Positions 27,901 through 36,087 of a stretch of 64,000 nucleotides of DNA are shown here, piece after piece. Numbering within the stretch: position 1 is the stretch's first letter; every line of letters begins with the position of its first letter. The DNA lies in contig NZ_JANUCT010000003.1 in the NCBI RefSeq assembly GCF_024808875.1, positions 62,001-126,000 of the forward strand, in the 5' to 3' direction. The notes under the pieces were generated by a model that saw only the letters and a list, made by a program, of their open reading frames with translations, did not search any database and had not been told where the DNA came from. The translations under genes and the position numbers were made by a program. This stretch comes from Methylohalomonas lacus. Its GTDB lineage: Bacteria; Pseudomonadota; Gammaproteobacteria; Methylohalomonadales; Methylohalomonadaceae.

Positions 27901-28469
27901 AGTTTATATCCAACAGACTTGATGCAATACAGCCTGGTGACACTATGGTTGTTATTGCCGGTTATATTGCAAGTATTCGTATACGAAATGGTAGAAGAGG
28001 ACGAATGGCAGAAGTTCGGTTAGACGACCGTTCCGCCACGGTCCCGGTTACTGTTTACAACGAGGCATATCAGAACTATCGCAATCTTCTTATCAAGGAT
28101 AATCTTGTAATTATTCGTGGCAAGGTTGAACGTGACGAATTTTATGAAATAGGATATACAGTTACTGTTAATGAGGTTCTCACTCTAGATAGCCTTAGAT
28201 CAGAACGTGCCACATTATTATTGACGATAAGTTCGAATTCTGATGGTAAGGCCTTGCTTCAACCACTCAAGGAATTACTTGCAAGTTACAGGGATGAAGG
28301 CAGCCCTGTAATTATCGATTATCATAATGGACAGGCACGTGCACGCCTGAAACTGGGTGATAACTGGCGTGTTCGACCAGAGAATGAACTCATTGACAGG
28401 TTACATTCATTCCTGGGCACGGATAATGTTAGAATCTGTTATGGCAATCTCAAAGATCAATATAACTAA
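24999..28469 (+). CDS. dnaE: DNA polymerase III subunit alpha
   Basis: This is the replicative C-family polymerase subunit. The 1156 residues match the gammaproteobacterial length. They start with a PHP domain (FVHLHVHSEYSIADSLLRV) and contain IPVGPGRGSGAGSLVAYALGI, the palm carboxylates in SLPDFDIDFCMERRDEV, the fingers motif RNAGRHAGGVVIAP, the helix-hairpin-helix region, and an OB fold (VVIAGYIASIRIRNGRRGRMAEV) near residues 990-1060. Local base composition is AT-rich for this window. Confidence 0.97.
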   Translation: MSDSFVHLHVHSEYSIADSLLRVRETVNRAAELGMPAIALTELHNLFSVVKFYRAAEEAGIKPIIGAEITVADEASSAPRGRMVMLCQDIHGYHNLCHLITESYVNGQINGVPTVNISWLNDYNDGLIALCSARHGDVTSALRHGNIEYAKESINYWKSLFSDRYVIEAVRGNREDDILVDQTLRLTQEYDVPVIASNDVRFMHRDDYDAHEVRVCIQQGRSLTDPRRIREYTESQYLRSSHEMRELFSDYPEILDNTLRIAERCNLILDLDKPNMPDYPVPAGYDQDSLLVEEAYNGLRERVIARAQLRHGEVDEAQYQSRLQRELDVITSMGFSGYFLIVSDFIRWAKSENIPVGPGRGSGAGSLVAYALGITALDPLDYDLLFERFLNPERVSLPDFDIDFCMERRDEVIAYVAKRYGRNQVSQIITYGSMAAKAVVRDVGRALGHAYGFVDQIAKLIPFEIGMTLDKALQEEPSLKERYDSEEDVTILIDLACKLEGLCRNAGRHAGGVVIAPKPLIEYMPLYAEQGSESTVTQFDMGDVEAIGLVKFDFLGLRTLTIIEWAVRDINARRSADGEELLDITTIPLDDKQAFKLVQRTDTMAVFQLESEGMRKLIKRLQPDSFEDMVALVALFRPGPLQSGMVDDFVDRKHGRSKIHYPHPALEPILKPTYGVILYQEQVMQIAQTLAGYTLGAADLLRRAMGKKKPEEMAKQRDIFVSGSIANNVDKDTAVYIFDLMEKFAGYGFNKSHSAAYALVAYQTAWLKAHYPAAFMAAVLSSDMDNTDKVVQLREELRRMNLDLLPPNVNQSLYEFSVSDDNSVRYGLGAVRGVGRNAVEAIIDERKNGFFSDLFDFCRRCDSRKVNRRVLEALVRCGALDDFGHHRSSLMASLDKALHYAEQSITNDRLGQNDLFGLGSDKNPDAETNTIIEMPEWADDERLQNEKDTLGFYLHGHPIIKYETELSQFISNRLDAIQPGDTMVVIAGYIASIRIRNGRRGRMAEVRLDDRSATVPVTVYNEAYQNYRNLLIKDNLVIIRGKVERDEFYEIGYTVTVNEVLTLDSLRSERATLLLTISSNSDGKALLQPLKELLASYRDEGSPVIIDYHNGQARARLKLGDNWRVRPENELIDRLHSFLGTDNVRICYGNLKDQYN

Positions 28470-28502
28470 TTGATTTTAAATAATTATTAATCTGGTGAAT
28501 GT

Positions 28503-29456
28503 ATGAATTTTCTGGAATTTGAACGCCCTATCGCCGAGCTTGAGGCCAAGATAGAAGAGTTACGCCATGTAGGTAATGACAAGGAAATTAATATTAATGA
28601 GGAAATCAGCCGCCTGCAAAAGCGTAGTAGTGAACTGACACAATCCATATTTTCGTCGCTAACGCCATGGCAAATCTCACAAGTAGCCAGACATCCTCAA
28701 AGACCGTATACCCTGGATTATATTGAAAGACTCTTTACTGACTTTGAAGAATTACATGGTGATCGCTCTTATGCAGATGATGCTGCTCTGGTTTGTGGTA
28801 TTGCCAGGCTTGATGACAGACCGGTAGTTATCATAGGTCATCAGAAAGGACGTGATACCAAAGAAAAGTTATTACGCAATTTTGGAATGCCGAGACCGGA
28901 AGGTTATCGTAAAGCCCTGCGAGTCTTTAAATTAGCCGAACGTTTTTCCTTGCCAGTACTAACATTCATTGACACACCCGGTGCGTATCCCGGAATTGGT
29001 GCCGAAGAGCGTGGTCAGAGTGAAGCTATAGCACGTAATCTTCTGACCATGTCCGAGTTACGTGTTCCCATTATTACTACGGTCATTGGTGAGGGGGGAT
29101 CAGGAGGTGCGCTTGCTATTGGTGTAAATGACCGCCTTCTAATGCTTGAATATAGTACATATTCAGTTATATCGCCCGAGGGTTGTGCCTCGATCCTCTG
29201 GAAAAGTCCTGATAAGGCTAGCGATGCAGCGGATGCTTTAGGTGTAACTGCTACCCGTCTGAATGAACTACAGTTGACAGATGAAATTATTACTGAGCCC
29301 CTGGGTGGTGCGCATCGTGACCATGATTCAATTGCCAAGCGTATAAAGACTTCCATTGCCAAACACCTTCAGGATGTAGAGAACCTGGGTACTGAAAAGA
29401 TGATTGACTCACGTCATAAGCGTTTGCGTAATATGGGTTTTTTCGAGGAACATTGA
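28503..29456 (+). CDS. accA: Acetyl-CoA carboxylase carboxyltransferase subunit alpha
   Basis: AccA with AccD transfers the carboxyl group from biotin to acetyl-CoA, the first step in fatty-acid synthesis. The 317-residue protein begins [20 protein letters not shown] and includes [73 protein letters not shown] and [17 protein letters not shown]. It is placed as usual between dnaE and tilS. Confidence 0.97.
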   Translation: MNFLEFERPIAELEAKIEELRHVGNDKEININEEISRLQKRSSELTQSIFSSLTPWQISQVARHPQRPYTLDYIERLFTDFEELHGDRSYADDAALVCGIARLDDRPVVIIGHQKGRDTKEKLLRNFGMPRPEGYRKALRVFKLAERFSLPVLTFIDTPGAYPGIGAEERGQSEAIARNLLTMSELRVPIITTVIGEGGSGGALAIGVNDRLLMLEYSTYSVISPEGCASILWKSPDKASDAADALGVTATRLNELQLTDEIITEPLGGAHRDHDSIAKRIKTSIAKHLQDVENLGTEKMIDSRHKRLRNMGFFEEH

Positions 29457-29507
29457 CAGCTAACAGCTTGATTTTCATTCAGGCTTCTGAAAAATTACGG
29501 TATTTTC

Positions 29508-30887
29508 TTGGCCACGAAAGAGTTCAGCGTAGAGTCATTGTCTAATGTCATATCGCAATATGATTATGCCAATGATTATGTTGTTGCTTATAGTGGTGGA
29601 CTGGACTCACATGTTTTGCTGCATGCATTAAGTGTCCTGGCTCAAAATGAAAATATAACGGTTACTGCTGTTCATGTTAATCATGGTTGGTCTCCAAATT
29701 CAGCCAATTGGGTTCGCCATTGTGGTCTCGTATGCAAAAATCTGAAAATCCCACTGAATGTTATTTCTGTAGATGCCAAGTCAGGTCCCGGAGCCAGCCC
29801 TGAGGCCTACGCCAGAGATGTTCGTTATTCTGTACTGGCAGAATATCTCAAGTGCATGCAAGCACTTGTTACAGCTCATCATCTTGATGACCAGGCTGAG
29901 ACATTTTTACTGCAATTATTACGTGGAGCCGGTCTTCGTGGTTTGTCATCCATGCCGGCGTGTCAGGTTTTCTCTGTTGGTTGGCTGATACGCCCTTTAC
30001 TTGAGTTTAGTCGTGAATCCTTGCACGAATACGCTCTCGTTCATGATCTGAAATGGATAGAGGATGAAAGCAATTCTGATACGGACCTTGACCGAAATTA
30101 CCTGCGACATACAGTTATACCCCTGATACTCGACCGTTGGCCTTCAGCGCATTCGACGCTATCCAGGGCCGCTTCCCATGCAGCCAACACGTCAGCAATG
30201 GCTGATATGCTGGCACGACAGGATCGAATAAAGGCGATGAGTTGCAGGGATACCAGCCTGTCTGTACCAGTTCTTAAATCCCTGGATACATTGCGACGAT
30301 ATAACTTGCTGCGTACATGGATCCGGGATAACGGCTATAGCGTGCCGTCAACAAAAGTACTTGAGTGCCTGGGCGGTGAATTGCTTGATGCCGCCGGGGA
30401 CAGTATGCCTTTAGTTGAGTGGCCTGGTGCACAGATTCGACGTTTTCAACAGAGGATCTATCTATTGCCACCATTGCCATCGGAACCCGGCAGCATGTTA
30501 TTGCCATGTTCTTTAACGGCATCAACAGATTTGCCTATAGGTAAATTGCAGATTCGCACTTCTCATGGTCAAGGTTTAAGTATCAAGCGCTGTACGAATG
30601 AGCCGTTAATTATACGGTTTCGTAATGGTGGCGAATCCCTACGCCCCGTCAGACGGCACAGAACGATTGCATTGAAAAAAATACTGCAAGACTCATGTGT
30701 GCCACCGTGGTTGCGTAATTTTGTACCATTGATTTGTTCTGGTGATACGATCGTAGCTGTTGCTGGTATTGCTATTCATGAGGATTGGCAAACAACTGCG
30801 GGGGAGGTTGGCTATCAGCCAATCTGGGAAATTCCGACTGCATTTTCCGAGGCCATGCCCAGGAATCTATTTGAACCTAGAGAATGA
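29508..30887 (+). CDS. tilS: tRNA(Ile)-lysidine synthase TilS
   Basis: TilS puts lysidine on C34 of the AUA-reading tRNA-Ile. The PP-loop SGGLDSHVLLHAL lies near residues 28-40, followed by AVHVNHG, ARDVRYSVLAEY, TAHHLDDQAETFLLQLLRG and RPLLEFSRESLHEYA. The C-terminal substrate domain includes RFRNGGESLRPVRRHRT. The start appears to be TTG at 29508 with no clear Shine-Dalgarno, giving 459 residues; no better ATG precedes the PP-loop in frame. Confidence 0.93.
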   Translation: MATKEFSVESLSNVISQYDYANDYVVAYSGGLDSHVLLHALSVLAQNENITVTAVHVNHGWSPNSANWVRHCGLVCKNLKIPLNVISVDAKSGPGASPEAYARDVRYSVLAEYLKCMQALVTAHHLDDQAETFLLQLLRGAGLRGLSSMPACQVFSVGWLIRPLLEFSRESLHEYALVHDLKWIEDESNSDTDLDRNYLRHTVIPLILDRWPSAHSTLSRAASHAANTSAMADMLARQDRIKAMSCRDTSLSVPVLKSLDTLRRYNLLRTWIRDNGYSVPSTKVLECLGGELLDAAGDSMPLVEWPGAQIRRFQQRIYLLPPLPSEPGSMLLPCSLTASTDLPIGKLQIRTSHGQGLSIKRCTNEPLIIRFRNGGESLRPVRRHRTIALKKILQDSCVPPWLRNFVPLICSGDTIVAVAGIAIHEDWQTTAGEVGYQPIWEIPTAFSEAMPRNLFEPRE

Positions 30888-30890
30888 TTG

Positions 30891-31634
30891 ATGAAATTGA
30901 GTAACCTACTACGCTATCTTAAGCGTAGCCAGAAGAGTTCCACTGCTGATTTGAATACGGCCAACAATACGGTTGATTCCAATAACCGCGCGCTGGAATG
31001 GCTAGGCAAGGAATTTCTTGATAGACAGAAATTTTATGAAAAATGGTCTGCGCGTGAAAACTGGCTTGTGTACGACGAGGGTTTGTGCCTGTTATTGGGC
31101 CGTGATCCGGAAGACAAGGCACTAGGACAGGATGCTGACTTTGTCGAACAGCGCAATATTTTTTGGGATCATCTCCAACGCTGTGTAAGTCAGCGTGTTC
31201 CACCAGTACTGAGTAATCCGGCGGCTGAAAGTAATGCATGGAGGGTTGAGCCCGTAGAGCTTTATCGTTGGGCTGTAGCAGCGAGGGTGCCCATGCCTGC
31301 TGAGCTGGAGGAAATTCTGTCATTCATAAGTTCGACAGTACCCGCTCGATCAGCAGCACAGCCAGAAGTTGTAGTCAATGATGAATCAATTGATAACAGT
31401 GAATTAATGGCGCGGGAACAGGTGCTGAGTATCATGCTGAGCCTGAGTCTTCAGGCACAACATAATGCAACACAGGCCAGTCCGGATAAAATGCGTGAAC
31501 ATATCTTGAATGATTTGTATGCATGCTCTAGGCGCTACTTCAATAGCGATGAACCACCACTGAGTCGACCAGCGCTACACGACCTGATTGACCGTAGCCT
31601 CGAGCATGCTGGTCTTATTCATATGGCCAGCTGA
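30891..31634 (+). CDS. Hypothetical protein downstream of tilS
   Basis: This protein of about 247 residues is not recognised. It has no signal peptide or TM segment. Residues 1-40 are basic and Asn/Ser-rich (low complexity). A central part with aromatic residues (KFYEKWSARENWLVYDEGLCLLLGRDPEDK) resembles a compact helical domain, and a linker near 150-175 leads to a C-terminal helical part with a DLIDRSLEHAGLI segment. ATG 30891 starts 3 bp after the tilS stop, so it is probably co-transcribed with tilS. It ends convergently 24 bp from the gene at 31659. Confidence 0.7.
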   Translation: MKLSNLLRYLKRSQKSSTADLNTANNTVDSNNRALEWLGKEFLDRQKFYEKWSARENWLVYDEGLCLLLGRDPEDKALGQDADFVEQRNIFWDHLQRCVSQRVPPVLSNPAAESNAWRVEPVELYRWAVAARVPMPAELEEILSFISSTVPARSAAQPEVVVNDESIDNSELMAREQVLSIMLSLSLQAQHNATQASPDKMREHILNDLYACSRRYFNSDEPPLSRPALHDLIDRSLEHAGLIHMAS

Positions 31635-31658
31635 AAGAGCCGAACATATATGATGACC

Positions 31659-32174
31659 TTATTTTTCAGGAAACAATGGATCAGGTAAATCGTAAAATTC
31701 GATAGGGTTTTTTGTTGAGACGCCAGCCTTGGAGGTATCCTGCATGTCAGCTTCCATGGAACCTTCCGTGAGTTCACCCAGTTGCGGGATATCCTTTTTC
31801 AGCTTTGCATTGGCTTTTATAACAGCTTCATGCAGCATGTCTGAATAGGGCAATTTATATGCGCGCGGGGCGCCATAGGATGTGAGGTCATCAATCCTGG
31901 TGACCCACAGATAGATATTACCCTCATCACCGCTGGTTTTGTCAGGTTGCTCGACGTGTACAGCTATAAGCTTGAAACGCTCAGGCAGTTTCTGCATTGT
32001 CGGCCAGCCCAATAACGGCGGAAATGAGATATAGGAAATGATGTAGAAGGCAGTTGTTATGATAATTGCACCGGCCTTTACTCGCCATGACCAGTTAGAG
32101 TAGAGATTGATGCTAAGCAGTAAAAGCGCAATCAGAACATAAGCTGTAACAAGTCCGGCTATCCCCAGAGTCAC
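31659..32174 (-). CDS. Two-TM protein of unknown family, third gene of the ExbB-like set
   Basis: The 171-residue product has two hydrophobic segments (about residues 5-22 and 32-52). They are followed by a soluble part beginning PPLLGWPTMQKLPERFKLIAV, with HVEQPDKTSGDEGNIYLWVTRI and the segment APRAYKLPYSDMLHEAVIKA. The tail is acidic and proline-containing (YDLPDPLFPEK). I recognise no family. It lies 33 bp downstream of the ExbD-topology gene on the same strand. It may be the membrane-anchored partner of the channel pair, but that is inference from position only. Confidence 0.7.
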   Translation of the reverse strand: MTLGIAGLVTAYVLIALLLLSINLYSNWSWRVKAGAIIITTAFYIISYISFPPLLGWPTMQKLPERFKLIAVHVEQPDKTSGDEGNIYLWVTRIDDLTSYGAPRAYKLPYSDMLHEAVIKANAKLKKDIPQLGELTEGSMEADMQDTSKAGVSTKNPIEFYDLPDPLFPEK

Positions 32175-32207
32175 GTCAAAATCTCCTTGATATCATCCAT
32201 ATAATTT

Positions 32208-32816
32208 TTATTTGCCCACAGAGACCAACTGTTTGGGCAGAAAGTTGATGCCACCGACCTTGCCGTCACGGTCGATTCTGAAGCGTAAAGCGGTTTTTTC
32301 GTCGCCTTCTTCTTCCAGTCTGACTGTATCGTAATAAACAACTTCAAGCGCCGGATTTACCTTGGCCAGATTAACATTAACATCGACGGCCTTGTTGCTT
32401 TCTGATTTGTAATAGTGCAGGTTCACGACATATTCTCCCTTGACCACGCCGCGGAGAGTAACTACTTCCTGATTTAGCGGGTTCTCCACCTCTTTACCTG
32501 CAACTTCAATGGTATCGTTTGCCATGCCCCGGTCATCCCGGTCCAGGTGCAAAAGTCCGACTTCAGAATTGCGAAAATACAATACCCTGCCGTCAGGATC
32601 CTCTACCCATACGTCTATATCATCAGGACTGAAGTCCTTCCAGGTGATTGTAAGTATGTACTCTGCCTTGGGATCAATGATGCCTGATTTTGCCTCCGGG
32701 TTCATAAACATTATGGCGACCAGAAACAGGAATGTGAAACCAAGCAGGGCATTGAATAGGAGGTCTACGAAAGGATCAACCGTGCCGCGACCGATTTTTC
32801 TGGAGACAATCTTCAT
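32208..32816 (-). CDS. ExbD/MotB-topology protein with DUF2135-like periplasmic domain
   Basis: A short basic cytoplasmic N-terminus leads into one TM helix (about residues 15-38). DPFVDLLFNALLGFTFLFLV places Asp14 and Asp18 at the membrane edge, as in ExbD, TolR and MotB, which carry the proton-relay aspartate there. The periplasmic part is not an ExbD fold by sequence. ILTITWKDFSPDDIDVWVED followed by PDGRVLYFRNSEVGLLHLDR and a DDRG motif resembles the DUF2135/YfaP-type beta-sandwich pattern (LTW..DID..V.DP.G....LD.DD). The protein has 202 residues. It is 15 bp downstream of the ExbB-like channel gene, which supports a stator pair. The domain match is by eye. Confidence 0.75.
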   Translation of the reverse strand: MKIVSRKIGRGTVDPFVDLLFNALLGFTFLFLVAIMFMNPEAKSGIIDPKAEYILTITWKDFSPDDIDVWVEDPDGRVLYFRNSEVGLLHLDRDDRGMANDTIEVAGKEVENPLNQEVVTLRGVVKGEYVVNLHYYKSESNKAVDVNVNLAKVNPALEVVYYDTVRLEEEGDEKTALRFRIDRDGKVGGINFLPKQLVSVGK

Positions 32817-32831
32817 GATTCTATTGAGTCG

Positions 32832-33626
32832 TCATGCCTGACTCAGTGCGGGCTTCAGTCGGACCTCAGAGATATGTTGCATGGCTTCAAGCATCTGATC
32901 GGAACTGCGATCCAGCATATAATATTGGGCTGCTGCCAGCATACTGGCTGACAGGCCGGCCATGGTCGTATATAGCGCCGTGCCCATGCCCGAACTCATC
33001 AACTGCAGGATTTTCTGCATGGTCGTTACATCAAAATCGGATATATTGGCCACGGAACCCAGCATCATGATAAAACCGACAATTGTGCCCAAAAGGCCCA
33101 GCTTAAGCATGATGTCAGTGGCAAACCAGCCGATTTCCTGCGGTCCTTTCAGTTTAGCAGCATATACCTCGATTAGATCACGGCTTGCATTGTTATCTTC
33201 ATTATTGATGCTGGTGCGATGTTGATGTTGCAAAACAAGGTCATGTAAATAACGGCCCATTAGGCTGTTCGGCACATAACCATAGCCACTCAGGCGTGCC
33301 CTGTTATCTTCCACATCGAGCCGCACGTCCGGGTTTTCATAAATATAGTGACTGATGTTATGAACCTGGTTGGATTCATAGGAGAGCTTGCCTATACGCA
33401 TGGCGCAGTGGCCAGTGACAAGAATATATATGAGTGTGATTGCAATTGATATATGACTGCGATCAGTCTCGTATAGTTGCGATAGTATGTTTTCCTGCCA
33501 GCCTACATATAACGCAAAAAGGAGCACACCGGTAAAGACGAGCCAGGAGAGCAGTAAGTGGTGCTGTCCGGCTTCCATTGCCTTGTTTACTTCTGTGTCT
33601 TGAATATATTTACTGACACTGCTCAT
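32832..33626 (-). CDS. MotA/TolQ/ExbB family proton channel protein (atypical)
   Basis: The 264-residue protein has TM segments at about 27-43, 58-72, 172-192 and 212-236. The family core is present: the helix with GLLGTIVGFIMMLGSV at about 177-192, and MSSGMGTALYTTMAGLSASM, which holds the Thr/Ser residues lining the proton path. The N-terminal half, with a 100-residue cytoplasmic segment between TM2 and TM3, differs from ordinary ExbB or TolQ. It should form a channel with the ExbD-topology protein encoded 15 bp downstream and power some envelope process; the load is unknown. It starts 43 bp after the L,D-transpeptidase gene on the same strand. Confidence 0.85.
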   Translation of the reverse strand: MSSVSKYIQDTEVNKAMEAGQHHLLLSWLVFTGVLLFALYVGWQENILSQLYETDRSHISIAITLIYILVTGHCAMRIGKLSYESNQVHNISHYIYENPDVRLDVEDNRARLSGYGYVPNSLMGRYLHDLVLQHQHRTSINNEDNNASRDLIEVYAAKLKGPQEIGWFATDIMLKLGLLGTIVGFIMMLGSVANISDFDVTTMQKILQLMSSGMGTALYTTMAGLSASMLAAAQYYMLDRSSDQMLEAMQHISEVRLKPALSQA

Positions 33627-33669
33627 CTGCAGGTTCCCCCGGATCCACGTTATGTTGATGATCTAAGGA

Positions 33670-34251
33670 TCATTCTTTGATGACGATAGGAGTGCCAATC
33701 GTCACGTACTGACGCAACTCGATGATTTCATCGTTGGTTAATGCGATACAACCGGCTGTCCAGTTCTCCCGGGCATGGATCGCGCGCTTTTCATCGTTCA
33801 TCTCACCGATGCCATGGATGCCGATTTGACCACCCAGAGCGGTATCCTGCGGCGGTTTCTGATTGTTTTTGACTGCCGTAGTTATTTCATGGAATTCAGA
33901 GGCATCGATCAATTCATTCTTGTAACCGTACCAGGCGTCAAGAAGATTCGGATAATCAATCTGCATGAAGAAATGAAAGCGGCTGTCATCCTTGAAATCC
34001 ACCACGCGGTATACACCGATGGGCGTTTTCCTGTCACCTTGTACACGTTTCGTCCCCTGGCCACCACGGCCGGTAGCCGCACGATAGCGCTTGATAACGC
34101 TGTTCTCGTGTTTGACCACGAGTTCGGAACGGGATTTGTCGATTTCTATGCTGTATTCGCCAGACGTCGCATGAGCGGCACCGGCAATCTGCTGCGCCAG
34201 TGCCGGTGACGACAGTATCAAGAGCAGGTATAGGATTATTAACAGGCGCAT
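33670..34251 (-). CDS. L,D-transpeptidase (YkuD family), exported
   Basis: The start at 34251 gives 193 residues opening with a clear signal peptide (MRLLIILYLLLILSSPALAQ). A longer open frame upstream to 34527 overlaps the permease gene and has no export signal, so it is rejected. The YkuD core follows: VYRVVDFKDDSRFHFFMQIDYP, IGIHGIGE and the catalytic motif ARENWTAGCIALTNDEI (nucleophile Cys in AGC). Such enzymes cross-link peptidoglycan 3-3, attach lipoproteins or cleave such links in the periplasm. It lies between an ABC exporter and the proton-channel set, all on the same strand. Confidence 0.88.
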   Translation of the reverse strand: MRLLIILYLLLILSSPALAQQIAGAAHATSGEYSIEIDKSRSELVVKHENSVIKRYRAATGRGGQGTKRVQGDRKTPIGVYRVVDFKDDSRFHFFMQIDYPNLLDAWYGYKNELIDASEFHEITTAVKNNQKPPQDTALGGQIGIHGIGEMNDEKRAIHARENWTAGCIALTNDEIIELRQYVTIGTPIVIKE

Positions 34252-34354
34252 GGTTCTATTGGATTTTGGCCGGGTCAATAACGGTGGTATGAGATGGTTA
34301 GTGATTATTAGCAAAAATATACACACTGGGCAATCTTGTCCATGCGCTTGTCCT

Positions 34355-35161
34355 CTATTGCCGCCGGCAGCTGAGTATGCTGGCCAGACTTTCCATGACG
34401 GGGGCCTGGGTGAAACGCAGGCAGGCGACGAACAGTGCCGCAATAATACAGCCGATTTGTATGAAAATGCCCTGGACAATACTGAATTCCGGCGCCAGCG
34501 CACCCGCTTCATTGCTGATAAGTGCATGCTTCAACAAATCGACACCATAGGTGAACGGGTTGATGAGGGTAATACTTTTTAACCATAAGGGCAGGTGCTC
34601 CAGCGGATAGAGTGCGCCGCTGAGGAAAAACACCGGAAAAATAATGAAATTCATGATGACGGCAAAATTATCCAGGCTTTTGCTGAATACCGCGATCAAC
34701 ATGCCAAAGGCGGCACACAGCAGGGCGGTCAGCACCAGGCCCAGCGCGAGCAGGGCAAACTGGATGGGCAGGCTGAGATAGCCCAGTATGGCCAGTATCG
34801 CCAGTAGCAGTAATACCTGCACCAGGCCGGCAATGGCGGCACTTACCGTGCGTGCAAGAATGATCCAGTAATGCGAAAAAGGCGCTATGACAAGCATGCG
34901 CATGACGCCGGATTCCTTGTCATAGACCAGTGACAGCGATGCCAGCATGGCACCGAACAGTAACACCATGCACAGCAAACCGGGCACCAGAAACTGCTGG
35001 TAGTCACCACTGCCGTGTTGTTCCAGCATCGCGCCGACACCGCCGCCGATGACCAGTAGCCAGATGAGCGGCCGAATCATGGCGCTCAGCAGTCGGCCGC
35101 GCTGGCGCAACATGCGGGTCAGTTCACGGCCGATAATGGCGCGCGTGGCACGTGCGATCAT
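34355..35161 (-). CDS. ABC-2 type transporter permease
   Basis: This 268-residue integral membrane protein has about six hydrophobic segments and the ABC-2 pattern: a basic amphipathic start (IIGRELTRMLRQRGRLLSAM), a central KESGVMRMLVIAPFSHYWIILAR segment and LSGALYPLEHLPLWLKSITLINPFTYGVDLLKHAL, the ABC-2 signature. Its ATG overlaps the stop of the ATPase gene by 4 bases, so the two proteins form one exporter. The substrate is unknown. Confidence 0.9.
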   Translation of the reverse strand: MIARATRAIIGRELTRMLRQRGRLLSAMIRPLIWLLVIGGGVGAMLEQHGSGDYQQFLVPGLLCMVLLFGAMLASLSLVYDKESGVMRMLVIAPFSHYWIILARTVSAAIAGLVQVLLLLAILAILGYLSLPIQFALLALGLVLTALLCAAFGMLIAVFSKSLDNFAVIMNFIIFPVFFLSGALYPLEHLPLWLKSITLINPFTYGVDLLKHALISNEAGALAPEFSIVQGIFIQIGCIIAALFVACLRFTQAPVMESLASILSCRRQ

Positions 35162-36087
35162 GCGGCTTCCCCCTTGCCAGTCGGCTGATTGCGCCAGATG
35201 TAGACATCATTCAGATCCGGTTTGCGCAGTTGCAGGGCCCGTACCTCGTGCTGCAGGCGTTGTTGCAAGGCGCCAAATTGAAAATCCTCGTCCTGGATGG
35301 CAAATAGCAGCCGCTCATCTTCCTGTACCGGGGTGCCGAGCTCGCTACTGAGCTGTTCTATATAGTAGTCTGGCTGGTCTGTTTCTATCTCCAGGATGTA
35401 ATGGCCAAGCGCGCGGATCAGGTCACTGGGTTGGCCCTGACCGATAAGCTGGCCGTGACGCAGGAAGGCGACTTCGTCGCAGCCCTCGGCTTCCTCCAGG
35501 TAATGGGTGGTCAGCAACACGCTCATGCCGTGTTCCTGGCGCAGCCGGCTGATGAACCGCCAGATGGCGCGGCGGTTGATGATATCGAGACCGATGGTCG
35601 GTTCATCCAGAAACAATACCCGCGGGCGGTGCAGAACGCCGCGGGCGATATCCAGGGCACGGCGCATACCGCCGGACAGCGCAGCCACCCGTACCTCGCG
35701 TTTACTTTCCAGATCGAACAGGTCCAGCAGTTCAGCCAGCCGCTGTTCCACGGTGGTCGCGTCGAGCCCGTACAGTGCCCCGGCGAAATGCAGGTTCTCC
35801 GCCACTGTCAGGCTGCGATCGAGAGCTGATTCCTGAAATACCAGGCCGATGCAGGCGCGTGCCTGAACCGGCTGCTTCAGCACATCGTAGCCGGCAACCC
35901 GTATGCTGCCGACAGTTGGCCGTGCCAGTGTGCTCAGCATATGGATCGTTGTGGTCTTGCCGGAGCCGTTCGGGCCCAGCAGACCAAAAAAGCTGCCGTC
36001 GGCCACGTTCAGTGTCAGTTCATTCACGGCGCGGACGTCACCGTACTGCTTGGTCAGGCCGCGGCATTCGATTGCGGACGCTTGCAT
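35158..36087 (-). CDS. ABC-2 type transporter ATP-binding protein (DrrA-like)
   Basis: The 309-residue ATPase has Walker A GPNGSGKTTTIHML near residue 38, a Q-loop in GLVFQESALDRSLT, the ABC signature LSGGMRRALDIARG, Walker B VLFLDEPTIGLD and the H-loop TTHYLEEAE. A C-terminal extension of about 80 residues (from LIRALGHYILEIETD) is typical of DrrA-type exporters. It starts a minus-strand run of six genes (ATPase, permease, L,D-transpeptidase, ExbB-like, ExbD-topology, two-TM protein) that could be one transcript. Confidence 0.93.
   Translation of the reverse strand: MQASAIECRGLTKQYGDVRAVNELTLNVADGSFFGLLGPNGSGKTTTIHMLSTLARPTVGSIRVAGYDVLKQPVQARACIGLVFQESALDRSLTVAENLHFAGALYGLDATTVEQRLAELLDLFDLESKREVRVAALSGGMRRALDIARGVLHRPRVLFLDEPTIGLDIINRRAIWRFISRLRQEHGMSVLLTTHYLEEAEGCDEVAFLRHGQLIGQGQPSDLIRALGHYILEIETDQPDYYIEQLSSELGTPVQEDERLLFAIQDEDFQFGALQQRLQHEVRALQLRKPDLNDVYIWRNQPTGKGEAA

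Noticed and set aside
31659-33626. Zorya-type anti-phage system
   Set aside because: Only a channel pair is shared; no ZorC/ZorD/ZorE-like genes, and the ExbD-topology partner lacks an OmpA-like peptidoglycan domain.
34252-34527. N-terminal extension of the L,D-transpeptidase
   Set aside because: It overlaps the permease gene and has no signal; ATG 34251 opens a clear signal peptide.
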